Under the pieces are notes generated by a model. It made no database searches. It saw only the letters and a program-made list of their open reading frames with translations, and had not been told where the DNA came from. Shown in pieces: positions 46,628-55,320 of a stretch of 64,000 nucleotides of DNA; position 1 is the stretch's first letter; every line of letters starts with the position of its first letter. The DNA lies in NCBI RefSeq assembly GCF_028823535.1, contig NZ_JAQIYM010000001.1, forward strand, positions 310,001-374,000. The letters are read 5' to 3'. The position numbers and the translations under genes are program-made. This DNA comes from Pseudomonas serbica (GTDB lineage: Bacteria > Pseudomonadota > Gammaproteobacteria > Pseudomonadales > Pseudomonadaceae).

Positions 46628-46674
46628 GTGCCCACGCTCTGCGTGGGCACACACCTTGTGACGCTCTGCGTCAC
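46628..46674. repeat. Two tandem palindromes upstream of the iron permease
   Basis: GTGCCCACGC-tct-GCGTGGGCAC (46628-46650) and GTGACGC-tct-GCGTCAC (46658-46674) share a TCT centre. They belong to the same family as the element at 31054 and fill the gap between fbpA and fbpB. Confidence 0.88.
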
Positions 46675-46702
46675 CCTTCGGCGACGCAGTATAACGATGG
46701 CG

Positions 46703-47704
46703 TCAGTTCCAGCCAGCCCGGTCCATCATGCGAATCGCTTCGGCCTGGCGCTTGCCGGCGACTTCCACCGGCAGGGTATCGGCGATGAACTTGCCCCATG
46801 CAGCGACCTCGGCGGAGGGCTGCACGGTCGGGTTGGCCGGGAATTCCTGGTTCACGTCGGCGAAGATCTTCTGCGCCTCAGGCGTGGTCATCCACTCCAC
46901 CAGGGCCTTGGCCGCGTCCGGGTGCGGTGCGTGCTTGATCAGGCCGATGCCCGACAGGTTGACGTGCACGCCGCGATCCGCCTGGTTTGGCCAGAACAGT
47001 TTTACCGGCAGGTCCGGCTTCTGCTTGTGCAGGCGGCCGTAGTAGTAGGTGTTGACGATGCCGACGTCGCACTGGCCTGCATTGATGGCCTCGAGCACCG
47101 CCACGTCGTCGGAGAACACGTCGGTGGACAGGTTGTTGACCCAGCCCTTGAGAATCTGCTCGGTTTTCTCAGCGCCGTGCACTTCGATCATGGTGGCGGT
47201 CAGGGACTGGTTGTAGACCTTCTTCGCGGTGCGCAGGCACAGGCGACCTTCCCAGTTCTTGTCGGCCAGCGCTTCGTAGGTGGTCAGTTCGCCCGGTTTC
47301 ACCCGGTCGGTGGAATAGGCAATGGTCCGCGCCCGCAGGCTCAAGCCGGTCCAGGCATGGGAGGCCGCACGGTATTGCAGCGGAATATTGGCATCGATGG
47401 TTTTCGAGGTGAAGGGCTGGAGGATGCCCATCTGCTCGGCTTGCCAGAGGTTACCGGCATCGACGGTCAGCAGCAGGTCGGCGGGCGTGTTCTCGCCCTC
47501 GGCCTTGATCCGTTGCATCAGCGGCGCTTCCTTGTCGGTGATGAACTTTACCTTCACCCCGGTTTTCGCGGTGTAGGCATCGAAGACTGGCTTGATCAGT
47601 TCGTCGATGCGCGAGGAGTAGACCACCACCTCGTCAGCGGCCTGGGCGGTGCTGCCGATCAGAGTCAGGGCCAGTGCGGTCAGTAGACGCTTCGGTGCCA
47701 ACAT
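46703..47704 (-). CDS. fbpA: Iron(III)-binding periplasmic protein (FbpA/HitA-like)
   Basis: This 333-aa periplasmic iron receptor has a signal peptide ([16 protein letters not shown]) and family start [42 protein letters not shown]. The tyrosine pair that binds Fe(III) is visible in [11 protein letters not shown], and other ligands lie near [10 protein letters not shown]. It is upstream of the permease gene with palindromes in between. Iron limitation through Fur is likely, but no clear Fur box was noted in the leader. Confidence 0.92.
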   Translation of the reverse strand: MLAPKRLLTALALTLIGSTAQAADEVVVYSSRIDELIKPVFDAYTAKTGVKVKFITDKEAPLMQRIKAEGENTPADLLLTVDAGNLWQAEQMGILQPFTSKTIDANIPLQYRAASHAWTGLSLRARTIAYSTDRVKPGELTTYEALADKNWEGRLCLRTAKKVYNQSLTATMIEVHGAEKTEQILKGWVNNLSTDVFSDDVAVLEAINAGQCDVGIVNTYYYGRLHKQKPDLPVKLFWPNQADRGVHVNLSGIGLIKHAPHPDAAKALVEWMTTPEAQKIFADVNQEFPANPTVQPSAEVAAWGKFIADTLPVEVAGKRQAEAIRMMDRAGWN

Positions 47705-47831
47705 GGGAGCGGTCTCTCGATTGAAAAAGTGAGGGCAAATGATAAGGACTCACATTTGCCTTCTCAATCGAACAGTTCGCGGAGGAGTTACCAGATGTTG
47801 CACGGCTAGAAATTAATGGTGGATGTGCCGA

Positions 47832-47900
47832 CGCCTTCGCGAGCAAGCCCGCTCCCACATTTGAAATGCATTCGTAGGAGTGGGCTTGCCCGCGAAGAGG
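47832..47900. repeat. REP doublet
   Basis: The left unit CGCGAGCAAGCCCGCTCCCA is canonical. The right unit (GTAGGAGTGGGCTTGCCCGC) is a hybrid of two subfamilies. It lies between fbpA and the ubi operon end. Confidence 0.85.
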
Positions 47901-47921
47901 CCAGCCGCCACAACGAAGAAG

Positions 47922-49145
47922 TCAGGCCTTGGCGAGGGCCGGCAGATCCCCGATCAACCCCAGCGCCTCACGCACGAACAGCGCCTTGGCCTCGGGCATC
48001 GCGTCGACCATCTTCAACCCGGTATTACGCAACCAGCGCACCGGCAAGGGATCCGCCTGGAACAGCCGTTCAAAGCCTTCCATCGCCGCCATCAGTGCCA
48101 GGTTATGCGGCATGCGCCGACGTTCGTAACGGCTCAACACCTTCACATCCGCCAGGCGCTCGCCCCGGGTCGCTGCTTGCAGCAGCACTTCGGCCAGCAC
48201 CGCAGCATCGAGGAACCCGAGGTTCACACCCTGCCCGGCCAGCGGGTGAATGGTGTGCGCGGCGTCGCCAATCAGGGCCAGGCCCTCGGCCACGTAACGC
48301 TTGGCATGGCGCTGACGCAGCGGCACGCACAGACGCGGGTCGGCGCCGAGTACGCTGCCGAGCCGGCCTTCGAAGGCCCGTTCCAGTTGGCGACAGAAGC
48401 TCTCGTCATCCAGCGCCATCAGGCGCTCGGCTTCGCTCGGAGTAGTCGACCAGACGATCGAGCACCAGTCCTGCTGCCCGTCACGCTCCAGCGGCAGGAA
48501 CGCCAGCGGACCATTGTCGGTAAACCGCTGCCAGGCGGTCGCTTGATGGGGTTTGGAGCTGCGCACACTGGTGACGATGGCGTGGTGCAGGTAATCCCAC
48601 TCCCGCGTGGCGACACCGGCCAGGCGCCGCACCGCCGAGTTGGCGCCATCCGCCGCGATCACCAGCGGCGCGCGCAAGGTACGGCCATCGGCCAGGGTCA
48701 GCAGCCAGTCGTCGCCGGAGCGGCGCATTTGCTCCAGGCGCGCATTGGCCAGCATGCCCAGGTCACAGTCGTGCAAACGGTCGAGCAAGGCATCCTGGAC
48801 TACGCGGTTCTCGACGATATGGCCCAGCGTTTCAGCATGCACGCTGGCCGCCGAAAAGTGGATTTGCCCGGTACCGCTGCCATCCCAGACGTGCATCTCG
48901 CTGTAGGGACTGCTGCGCCGGCTGGCGATGCCGTCCCAGACTCCCAGGCGTTCGAGAATCCGCTGGCTGGCAATGGACAATGCACTCACCCGCGGCTCGA
49001 ATGGCGCCTGCGGGTCATAGGGTTTGACGCTCAATGGGCTGCCATCGAGCAGCAGGACTTGCAGCCCACTGCCCTGCAACGCCAGCGCCAGGGCGCTGCC
49101 GACCATTCCGGCCCCGACAATCAGCAGATCTGCGCGCATTTCCAT
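47922..49145 (-). CDS. ubiI: FAD-dependent ubiquinone hydroxylase (UbiI/VisC-type)
   Basis: This 407-aa UbiH/COQ6-family flavin monooxygenase acts in ubiquinone synthesis. The dinucleotide fold is DLLIVGAGMVGSALALALQ. The DG motif is VIAADGANSAVRRL. The FAD-phosphate motif is GLALIGDAAHTIHPLAGQGVNLGFLDA. It is the most distal gene of the ubiH-DUF4442-ubiI cluster. Which ring position it hydroxylates (C5 for UbiI, C6 for UbiF) cannot be told from motifs alone. Start ATG 49145 or 49139. Confidence 0.88.
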   Translation of the reverse strand: MEMRADLLIVGAGMVGSALALALQGSGLQVLLLDGSPLSVKPYDPQAPFEPRVSALSIASQRILERLGVWDGIASRRSSPYSEMHVWDGSGTGQIHFSAASVHAETLGHIVENRVVQDALLDRLHDCDLGMLANARLEQMRRSGDDWLLTLADGRTLRAPLVIAADGANSAVRRLAGVATREWDYLHHAIVTSVRSSKPHQATAWQRFTDNGPLAFLPLERDGQQDWCSIVWSTTPSEAERLMALDDESFCRQLERAFEGRLGSVLGADPRLCVPLRQRHAKRYVAEGLALIGDAAHTIHPLAGQGVNLGFLDAAVLAEVLLQAATRGERLADVKVLSRYERRRMPHNLALMAAMEGFERLFQADPLPVRWLRNTGLKMVDAMPEAKALFVREALGLIGDLPALAKA

Positions 49146-49148
49146 GCT

Positions 49149-49634
49149 TTAAGCCTGTCTCGCTTGCGGCTTGAGCCGCACGTAAAGGGTTTTTCCGACG
49201 CGCGCCACCAGGTTGCCGGCGCCGTCATGAATGTCGACCTGCAGTTGCGGCAGGTACTTTTTGCCATCCGCCGTCTGCCACCGGATCTCATCGAGCAGGG
49301 TGTCGTCGATGTTGAAACGGGCGAACACTGGCCCCTTGCCCGGCGCAATGAAATCGATGTCGGCGGCCTTGTCCCAGACGATGTACTCGCGACCGAGGTT
49401 TTCCATCAGCATCAGCATGAAGAACGGGTCGACCATCGAGTACAGGCTGCCACCGAACTGCGTGCCGACGTAATTGCGGTTGTACCAACTCAGGCCCATG
49501 GACACCTGGACGTCACGAAAGTCATCGCTGATGTGCCGAATGCGAACTCCGGCGCCAAGGTACGGCGGGTAGAGGTTCATGAACCAGCACATCAAGCGGG
49601 CCTTGCCAAACCTGCGGGTCAGCCACTTAAACAT
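49149..49634 (-). CDS. DUF4442/hot-dog fold protein in ubi operon
   Basis: This 161-aa protein, probably of the PaaI/DUF4442 hot-dog thioesterase group, contains GLSWYNRNYVGTQFGGSLYSMVDPFFMLMLMENLG, which fits the central helix. MFKWLTRRFGKARLMCWFMNLYPPYLGAGVR is the basic N-terminus. ATG 49634 overlaps the ubiH stop by 8 bp and ubiI begins 3 bp after its stop, so it is firmly inside the ubi operon. A link to ubiquinone or lipid metabolism is inferred from context only. Confidence 0.78.
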   Translation of the reverse strand: MFKWLTRRFGKARLMCWFMNLYPPYLGAGVRIRHISDDFRDVQVSMGLSWYNRNYVGTQFGGSLYSMVDPFFMLMLMENLGREYIVWDKAADIDFIAPGKGPVFARFNIDDTLLDEIRWQTADGKKYLPQLQVDIHDGAGNLVARVGKTLYVRLKPQARQA

Positions 49635-50814
49635 CAGGACGGGTACCCAGGCCCATGGCCTGCCGGGCGAACCAACGCTTGGCCGGCGGCAGCAGATCAA
49701 GACCGAGCAGGCCCAGGTTGCGACCCAGTGACACCAGGGGCTGCGTGCTGCCGAACAGGCGCGTGACCTGGTCGGAGAAGCCCACGGTGAGGTTCTGGTC
49801 CAGGCGCTGGCGCTCGCGGTAATCCTGCAAGGTGGCGAAGTCCCCCGGCAGCTGTTCGCTGGCGAGCAACGCATCGGCCAGCGCCTGGGTATCACGCAGG
49901 GACAGATTGAACCCCTGGCCGGCAATCGGATGCAGGCTGTGGGCAGCATTGCCGAGCACCACCAGGTGCGAGCGCACCTGCTCTTCGGCCTCTACCAGCG
50001 CCAGCGGATACAGGTGCCGGACACCGACTTGCTTCAAGGTACCGAGGCGATAACCGAACACGCCCTGCAACTCGCTCAGGAAACTGCGCTCATCAAGGGC
50101 GGCCAGGCGTTGCGCATCCATGCCCTGGCGCGTCCAGACCAGCGCACAGCGGTTGTCCGGCAACGGCAGCAACGCCATCGGGCCGTCGTCGGTGAAACGT
50201 TCGAACGCCATTCCGTCATGGGCCTCACTCGGGGTGATGTTGGCGATCAGCGCACTCTGGTTGTACGGGCGTTTCCTGATGCCAATGCCCAGCTGCTCGC
50301 GCAGGCCGGAACGGCCACCATCGGCGAGCACCGCGAGATCGCAATCGAGCGTGGTTTCGTCATTCAGGGTCAGGCGATAGCCGTCGGTGAGCGGCTCCAT
50401 GCGCGTGACTTCCGCGGGGCAACGCCAACTGATTACGTCCTTGTCCAGGCCTTGCCACAGACAATGGCCGAGCCAGGCGTTTTCCACCACATAACCCAGC
50501 GCCGGAACGCCCTCTTCCATCGCTGACAGTCTCGCCGTGGAAAAACGCCCACGGTCAGAGACGTGAATCTGCTTGATCGGCTCGGCGCGACGGGAGATTT
50601 CCTGCCAGACGCCCAAGCGCTGATAAATCTGCCGGGCACCGAAGGACAACGCTGTGGAACGCGCGTCGTAACTGGGTTGATAGGCGTCACCGGGGGCAAA
50701 GGGTTCGATCAACACGATCTTCCAGCCACGGGCCTTGGCACCGGCCTGCAAGGCCAACGCCAGACTGGCGCCGACCAGGCCGCCGCCAATAATTGCCAGA
50801 TTGACTCGACTCAT
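49627..50814 (-). CDS. ubiH: 2-octaprenyl-6-methoxyphenol hydroxylase UbiH
   Basis: This 395-aa FAD monooxygenase of ubiquinone synthesis has LAIIGGGLVGASLALALQAG (dinucleotide fold), LAVLADGGRSGLREQLGI (DG motif) and LVVLGNAAHSLHPIAGQGFNLSLRDT (FAD phosphate). In the common GDAAH motif, Asp is replaced by Asn (GNAAH), a change also known in UbiH. It is paralogous to ubiI. It overlaps pepP by 4 bp. Confidence 0.9.
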   Translation of the reverse strand: MSRVNLAIIGGGLVGASLALALQAGAKARGWKIVLIEPFAPGDAYQPSYDARSTALSFGARQIYQRLGVWQEISRRAEPIKQIHVSDRGRFSTARLSAMEEGVPALGYVVENAWLGHCLWQGLDKDVISWRCPAEVTRMEPLTDGYRLTLNDETTLDCDLAVLADGGRSGLREQLGIGIRKRPYNQSALIANITPSEAHDGMAFERFTDDGPMALLPLPDNRCALVWTRQGMDAQRLAALDERSFLSELQGVFGYRLGTLKQVGVRHLYPLALVEAEEQVRSHLVVLGNAAHSLHPIAGQGFNLSLRDTQALADALLASEQLPGDFATLQDYRERQRLDQNLTVGFSDQVTRLFGSTQPLVSLGRNLGLLGLDLLPPAKRWFARQAMGLGTRPDV

Positions 50815-52145
50815 GCCGCTTGTGTCCGTGCTTGCGCCATCAGGGCCTCGATTTCGGCGACCGTTCTTGGCACGCCTTTGGTGAGGATTTCACAGCCGGT
50901 TTTAGTGACCACGACGTCGTCCTCGATGCGCACGCCAATGCCGCGCCACTTCTTCGCCACGTTCTGGTTGTCCGCAGCGATGTAGATTCCCGGTTCCACG
51001 GTCAGCGCCATGCCGACTTCCAGCACGCGCCATTCGCCGCCGACCTTGTACTCGCCAACGTCGTGCACATCCATGCCCAGCCAATGGCCAGCGCGGTGCA
51101 TGTAAAACGCCTTGTAGGCTTCGCTGGCGATCAGATCAGGGACCTCGCCCTGCAAAATCCCAAGCTCGACCAGACCGGCGGTAATCACCCGGACCGTGGC
51201 TTCGTGCGCCTGATTCCAGTGTTTGTTCGGGGCAATCTCGGCAAACGCCGCTTCCTGGGCAGCCAGCACCAACTCGTAGATCGCTTTCTGTTCCACGGAA
51301 TACTTGCCGTTGACCGGCCAGGTGCGCGTGATGTCGCTGGCGTAGCAGTCGATTTCGCACCCGGCGTCGATCAGCACCAGATCGCCGTCCTTGAGCAGCG
51401 CGTCATTCTGCTGGTAGTGCAGGATGCAGCTGTTGCGCCCTGCCGCGACGATCGAGCCGTAGGCCGGCATCTTCGCCCCACCCTTGCGGAACTCGTAATC
51501 GAGCTCGGCTTCAAGGCTGAACTCATGCAACCCGACACGGCTGGCCTGCATCGCGCGCACGTGCGCCTGGGCGGAAATCCGCGCGGCTTCGCGCATCACC
51601 TTCACTTCCGCCGCCGATTTATACAGGCGCATGTCGTGCAGCAGATGATCCAGGGCAACATATTCGTTCGGCGGCTGGGCGCCGAGGTTGGCCTTGGAGC
51701 GGATCACGTTGATCCAGTCCATCAGGTGCCGGTCGAATTCCGGGTTGCTGCCCATGGCCGAATACACCCGGTCGCGGCCTTCGATCAGACCGGGCAGGAT
51801 GTCGTCGATATCGGTGATCGGGAAAGCGTCGTCGGCACCGAAGTCGCGAATCGCCCCCTCTTGCCCCGCCCGCAGGCCATCCCACAACTCGCGTTCGGCG
51901 TTGCGTTCACGGCAGAACAGGATGTATTCACCATGCAGACGCCCCGGCATCAGGACCAGCACAGCCTGAGGCTCGGGAAAACCACTGAGGTACTGGAAGT
52001 CGCTGTCCTGACGGTAGACGTGCTCGACATCGCGGTTACGGATGGCCACCGCGGCAGCGGGCAGGATGGCGATGCTGTTGGGTTCCATCTGCGCCATCAG
52101 GGCCTTGCGGCGACGGCTGTATTCCGATTTAGGGATATGAATCAT
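50811..52145 (-). CDS. pepP: Xaa-Pro aminopeptidase PepP
   Basis: This 444-aa M24-family metallopeptidase removes N-terminal residues before proline. The dimetal ligands are in LIDAGCEIDCYASDITRTW (Asp pair), MHRAGHWLGMDVHDVG (His), LTVEPGIYI (Glu) and GVRIEDDVVVTKTGCE (Glu). An N-terminal creatinase-like domain starts RRRKALMAQM. The linkage with ubiH is the same as in E. coli and P. aeruginosa. Confidence 0.95.
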   Translation of the reverse strand: MIHIPKSEYSRRRKALMAQMEPNSIAILPAAAVAIRNRDVEHVYRQDSDFQYLSGFPEPQAVLVLMPGRLHGEYILFCRERNAERELWDGLRAGQEGAIRDFGADDAFPITDIDDILPGLIEGRDRVYSAMGSNPEFDRHLMDWINVIRSKANLGAQPPNEYVALDHLLHDMRLYKSAAEVKVMREAARISAQAHVRAMQASRVGLHEFSLEAELDYEFRKGGAKMPAYGSIVAAGRNSCILHYQQNDALLKDGDLVLIDAGCEIDCYASDITRTWPVNGKYSVEQKAIYELVLAAQEAAFAEIAPNKHWNQAHEATVRVITAGLVELGILQGEVPDLIASEAYKAFYMHRAGHWLGMDVHDVGEYKVGGEWRVLEVGMALTVEPGIYIAADNQNVAKKWRGIGVRIEDDVVVTKTGCEILTKGVPRTVAEIEALMAQARTQAA

Positions 52146-52172
52146 GGGCAGATGGCTTTCCCTGGCAAACGA

Positions 52173-52730
52173 TTAGTGCAGCGACGGCTTGGCGGCAGCC
52201 GCCACGTCTTTCTTGGTTTCGGAGAACAGCAGCAGCGGTGCAATACGCACGTACTCCATGACTTCCATATAGTCGCTTTCGCCGTCGTCGGACTCTTCCA
52301 GTGCGTCTTGCACCTGGGAAATGGCCGCCAGGTCCTGCAACACTTCGGTGGCCTCCAGGCTCAGGCTGCTGCTGTCGCGGCAGTTCAAGCCGAAACCGCT
52401 GAGGAAACCCTGGCACCATTGGCCCAGTGCCGCGGCACGGTCGGTGAGCGGGGCATCGTCGGTCGGCAGCAACAGGACCACGGTCACGTCGTCGCCGGTG
52501 AGCTCGCCCTTGACCATTTCCTGCAGGCCGATCAAGGCGTTACGAACGTTGTCCTGAGGCTCTGTTTCAAGCAGTTCGGCGGCGTCGATCAGCCAGCCTT
52601 CGACCTCGAAGCCGGCGCCGGCGCAGCTGCGGCCGAGCAACAGGCCGTGCAGTTCGGCAGGCGAGACGTTATGACCGCTGGAAGTCAGCAGGGTGGCGAA
52701 GGCTTGGTACGGGGAATTCTGAATGGTCAT
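52173..52730 (-). CDS. ygfB: UPF0149/YgfB family protein
   Basis: This 185-aa protein of the YgfB/YecA group reads [33 protein letters not shown], then [14 protein letters not shown], then a helical C-terminus with [15 protein letters not shown]. YgfB-type proteins lie before pepP in gamma-proteobacteria. In P. aeruginosa a YgfB protein influences ampD expression, as I recall, which is not evident here. It is the first gene of the minus-strand cluster with pepP, 27 bp apart. Confidence 0.9.
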   Translation of the reverse strand: MTIQNSPYQAFATLLTSSGHNVSPAELHGLLLGRSCAGAGFEVEGWLIDAAELLETEPQDNVRNALIGLQEMVKGELTGDDVTVVLLLPTDDAPLTDRAAALGQWCQGFLSGFGLNCRDSSSLSLEATEVLQDLAAISQVQDALEESDDGESDYMEVMEYVRIAPLLLFSETKKDVAAAAKPSLH

Positions 52731-52796
52731 GGGTAGCTAGGCGCCAGACGGCGCTATGTCTAGAATGAAGGTCTTGTATCCTACATCGACTACCCC

Positions 52797-52895
52797 TGTA
52801 GGAGCGAGCTTGGTCGCGATGGTCGTCAACGAAACGCTGGGTACCTGACACCCCGCTGCGTTCTCAACCTCATCGCGAGAAAGCTCACTCCTCCA
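52797..52895. repeat. Degenerate REP doublet
   Basis: TGTAGGAGCGAGCTTGGTCGCGATGG and a weaker mate (ATCGCGAGAAAGCTCACTCCTCCA) face each other in the divergent gap between ygfB and the TIGR02449 gene. Several stem positions are lost. Confidence 0.65.
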
Positions 52896-52929
52896 GTCCT
52901 GCAGTCCAACCCATCAGACAGTGAAGACA

Positions 52930-53139
52930 ATGGAAGACACCGACCTGCAAGCGCTGATGGCCAGACTCGAACTGCTGATTACCCGAGTCGAGCAACTTAA
53001 GAGCCAAAACGGACTCTTACTAGCTCAGGAAAAGACCTGGCGCGAGGAACGCGCGCACCTCATTGAAAAAAACGAAATCGCCCGGCGTAAGGTCGAATCG
53101 ATGATTTCGCGCCTCAAGGCCCTGGAGCAAGACTCATGA
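52930..53139 (+). CDS. TIGR02449 family coiled-coil protein
   Basis: This 69-aa protein is almost wholly coiled coil (LMARLELLITRVEQLKSQNGLLLAQEKTWREERAHLIEKNEIARRKVESMISRLKALE). Leucine heptads run along the whole length. It resembles small ZapB-like division proteins and precedes zapA, overlapping it by four bases. ATG 52930 is chosen; a GTG lies 9 bases upstream. A role as a ZapA partner is inferred. Confidence 0.8.
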   Translation: MEDTDLQALMARLELLITRVEQLKSQNGLLLAQEKTWREERAHLIEKNEIARRKVESMISRLKALEQDS

Positions 53140-53453
53140 GTTCAAGCAATAGCGTCACAGTGCAGATCCTCGACAAAGAATACTCGATCATCTGCCCCCA
53201 GGAAGAACGCAGCAACCTGGTGAGCGCTGCGCGCTACCTGGACGGCAAGATGCGCGAAATCCGCAGCAGCGGCAAAGTCATTGGTGCCGATCGCATCGCC
53301 GTGATGGCCGCGCTGAACATCACCCACGACCTGCTGCACAAGGAAGAGCGACCGGACATCCAGGCCAGCGGTTCGACCCGCGAACAGGTGCGCGACCTGC
53401 TCGATCGCGTCGATCTGGTGCTCGCCACTGATCCGGATGTCACCAAAGGCTGA
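53136..53453 (+). CDS. zapA: Cell division protein ZapA
   Basis: This 105-aa FtsZ-associated protein bundles FtsZ protofilaments at midcell. VTVQILDKEYSIICPQEERSNLVSAARYLDGKMREIRSSGKVIGADRIAVMAALNITHDLL is the typical globular domain, and a helical C-terminus follows. It overlaps the preceding gene (ATGA at 53136-53139). 6S RNA follows it, as in other gamma-proteobacteria. Confidence 0.95.
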   Translation: MSSSNSVTVQILDKEYSIICPQEERSNLVSAARYLDGKMREIRSSGKVIGADRIAVMAALNITHDLLHKEERPDIQASGSTREQVRDLLDRVDLVLATDPDVTKG

Positions 53454-53484
53454 TTCGCGTCACCGCTTGCGGTATACTCTGATC

Positions 53485-53663
53485 ACTCCCTGGGGTGCTT
53501 GCCAGTTGGCGATGTCCCTGAGCCGATTTGCTATACCCTGGAGGTTGCACGTTGGGCTGGTGTGCATGTCCGCTAGACGGAAAGCCTGAAAGCCTACTGC
53601 ATCTTCCACCTTGAACTTTCGGGTTCAAGGGCTAAGTCGACAGCGGTACATCCGGGGAGCCTG
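53485..53663 (+). ncRNA. ssrS: 6S RNA
   Basis: This region after zapA fits a 6S RNA of about 180 nt, which binds sigma-70 RNA polymerase in stationary phase. The 5' end (ACTCCCTGGGGTGCTTGCCAG) resembles Pseudomonas 6S, and the 3' part GGGGAG pairs with its CTCCC. GGATG-type and open-bubble segments are in between, such as GCCTGAAAGCC. TATACT at 53473-53478 is a good -10. The zapA-6S-5-formyltetrahydrofolate cyclo-ligase order is conserved. Ends are approximate. Confidence 0.85.
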
Positions 53664-53671
53664 ATTCCAGT

Positions 53672-53706
53672 CCGATGCCGGTTTAAATACCGGCATCGGC
53701 GTTTTT
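53672..53706 (+). terminator. Terminator after 6S RNA
   Basis: Perfect stem CCGATGCCGGT with ACCGGCATCGG around TTAAAT, followed by CGTTTTT. It lies 9 bp after the predicted end of 6S RNA and ahead of the cyclo-ligase gene, so some read-through is needed for the latter unless it has its own promoter. Confidence 0.85.
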
Positions 53707-53748
53707 ACGGATACGATTTACGTAATCGTATTGCCGAAGCCCGAATCC

Positions 53749-54354
53749 ATGACCGAACCTGCGCTGCTCCCTCGCCCGCAACTTCGACGCATGTTGCGCA
53801 AGGCCCGCCGCGCACTGACACCCAGTCAGCAACGCCAGGCGGCTCGTGGGCTGTACAAGCAATTGGCCCAGCAACCTTTGTTCCGCCGCGCCAGGCACAT
53901 CTCTCTTTATCTGCCCACCGACGGTGAAATCGACCCGCGCCTATTGCTGCGCGCGGCTCAACGTCGCGGCAAGGCTACCTATCTACCGGTACTCAGTGCC
54001 TGGCCGCGCACCAAGATGGTGTTCCAGCGAATCCGCCCCGGCGAAAAACTCAAGCCCAATCGCTTCCGCATCCTGGAACCCAGGCACAACCTTGCCCGGC
54101 AACGCAAAGTCTGGGCACTGGATCTGGTGCTGCTGCCTTTGGTGGGATTTGACGATGTCGGCGGCCGCCTGGGCATGGGCGGCGGTTTCTATGATCGAAG
54201 CCTGGCCTACCTGGCGCGCCGCAATGACTGGCGCAAGCCGACGTTGCTGGGGCTGGCCCATGAATGTCAGAAGGTCGAACGACTGGCTCAAGCGAGCTGG
54301 GATGTGCCGTTGCAGGGAACGGTGACGGACAAGGCCTGGTATTACTCAGGCTAG
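53749..54354 (+). CDS. 5-formyltetrahydrofolate cyclo-ligase
   Basis: This 201-aa enzyme converts 5-formyl-THF to 5,10-methenyl-THF with ATP. LVLLPLVGFDDVGGRLGMGGGFYDRSLAYL is the ATP/metal site, and PRPQLRRMLRKARRALTPSQQ the N-terminus. It follows 6S RNA, as does E. coli ygfA. ATG 53749 has only a weak ribosome site; a TTG 18 bases upstream is possible. Confidence 0.93.
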   Translation: MTEPALLPRPQLRRMLRKARRALTPSQQRQAARGLYKQLAQQPLFRRARHISLYLPTDGEIDPRLLLRAAQRRGKATYLPVLSAWPRTKMVFQRIRPGEKLKPNRFRILEPRHNLARQRKVWALDLVLLPLVGFDDVGGRLGMGGGFYDRSLAYLARRNDWRKPTLLGLAHECQKVERLAQASWDVPLQGTVTDKAWYYSG

Positions 54355-54389
54355 ACGCCACCGGGATCAGCGGCGTCGAAAAGCGCGGA

Positions 54390-54545
54390 TCAGCGTTTGA
54401 AGGCTGTCGACTGTTGTTGCAGTGACGAGATTTCAACCGGTGCATCGGTCTTGTTGCCCCACAGGCTTTGGGCATAGCCAGTGGTCACGACGCCGAGGCC
54501 GAACAAAATAACCAAAATCCATAGTAAATCCGGTTTGCGTTTCAT
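54390..54545 (-). CDS. Small single-span membrane protein, 51 aa
   Basis: A 51-residue open frame reads MKRKPDLLWILVILFGLGVV and continues with TTGYAQSLWGNKTD and a polar tail ending STAFKR. One membrane helix (about 8-24) follows a basic start, so the tail is predicted to be periplasmic. A strong AGGGGGG site lies about 6 bases before the ATG. It lies between convergent flanks, antisense to nothing, and is not a fragment of a larger frame. Function unknown; small proteins here are conserved in related Pseudomonas, as I recall. Confidence 0.75.
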   Translation of the reverse strand: MKRKPDLLWILVILFGLGVVTTGYAQSLWGNKTDAPVEISSLQQQSTAFKR

Positions 54546-54741
54546 CGATTGCCCCCCAAAGGCACATCAACACGATGACAGCAGCGGTTTCCGTTTGTAG
54601 GCCGTGCAGCAGCGTCAAGCTTGAAAGGCCGGCATTTTGCGACAACGAGAACCGGCACGCAAATGCTGACGTCAACCGACTGTCGGTTTGTCATAAAATT
54701 GCCCGACAACCTTTCCACCCACTTCGCAAGGAGCCAGAACC

Positions 54742-55191
54742 ATGGCCTATTGGCTGATGAAATCCGAGCCCGACGAACTCTCGATCAAAGACTTGGAGAA
54801 GCTTGGCAAAGCGCGCTGGGACGGGGTTCGCAACTATCAGGCGCGTAATTTCCTGCGTGCCATGGCGGTGGGGGACGAGTTCTTTTTCTATCACTCGAGC
54901 TGCCCGGAGCCGGGAATTGCCGGGATTGGCAAGATTGTCGAAGCCGCCTACCCGGACCCGACGGCGTTGGAAACAGAGAGCCATTACTACGATCCGAAGG
55001 CCACTGCCGAGAAAAACCCCTGGAGCGCGATCGATGTCGCGCACGTTGAAACGTTTACCAAGGTGTTGAAGCTGGATCATCTAAAACAGCAAACGGCGCT
55101 GGCCGAGATGCCACTGGTGCAGAAGGGCTCAAGACTATCGGTGATGCCGGTGACTGCCGAGCAGTGGGCAGCAGTGCTTGATCTACGCTAA
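54742..55191 (+). CDS. EVE domain-containing protein
   Basis: This 149-aa single-domain EVE protein has MAYWLMKSEPDELSIKDLEKLG, the family opening, then WDGVRNYQARNFLRAMAVGDEFFFYHSS and GIAGIGKIVEAAYPDPTA. EVE domains belong to the PUA-like fold and are thought to recognise modified bases in nucleic acid (thymocyte-nuclear-protein-1 type). It stands alone between a small membrane protein and an efflux operon. AAGGAG precedes the ATG. Confidence 0.93.
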   Translation: MAYWLMKSEPDELSIKDLEKLGKARWDGVRNYQARNFLRAMAVGDEFFFYHSSCPEPGIAGIGKIVEAAYPDPTALETESHYYDPKATAEKNPWSAIDVAHVETFTKVLKLDHLKQQTALAEMPLVQKGSRLSVMPVTAEQWAAVLDLR

Positions 55192-55320
55192 ATGATGCAT
55201 AACCGCCGGGCATTCTGGCTTACCTTGGCAACAGGTCCGACTTGACCCTCAGTTGACTATCATCAAGGTGCTCAAATGCGTTCCTGCCAGACTGGAACGC
55301 TATGGAAGCAGGATGCCGAC

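Noticed and set aside
45629..47686. Open frame of 685 codons on the plus strand over the iron transporter genes
   Set aside because: It is antisense to the convincing fbpA and fbpB genes, rich in Gln/His/Arg as expected for a shadow frame, and has no domain signature.
47880..49766. Open frame of 628 codons on the plus strand over the ubi genes
   Set aside because: It mirrors ubiI and the DUF4442 gene; low-complexity shadow composition and no start signal.
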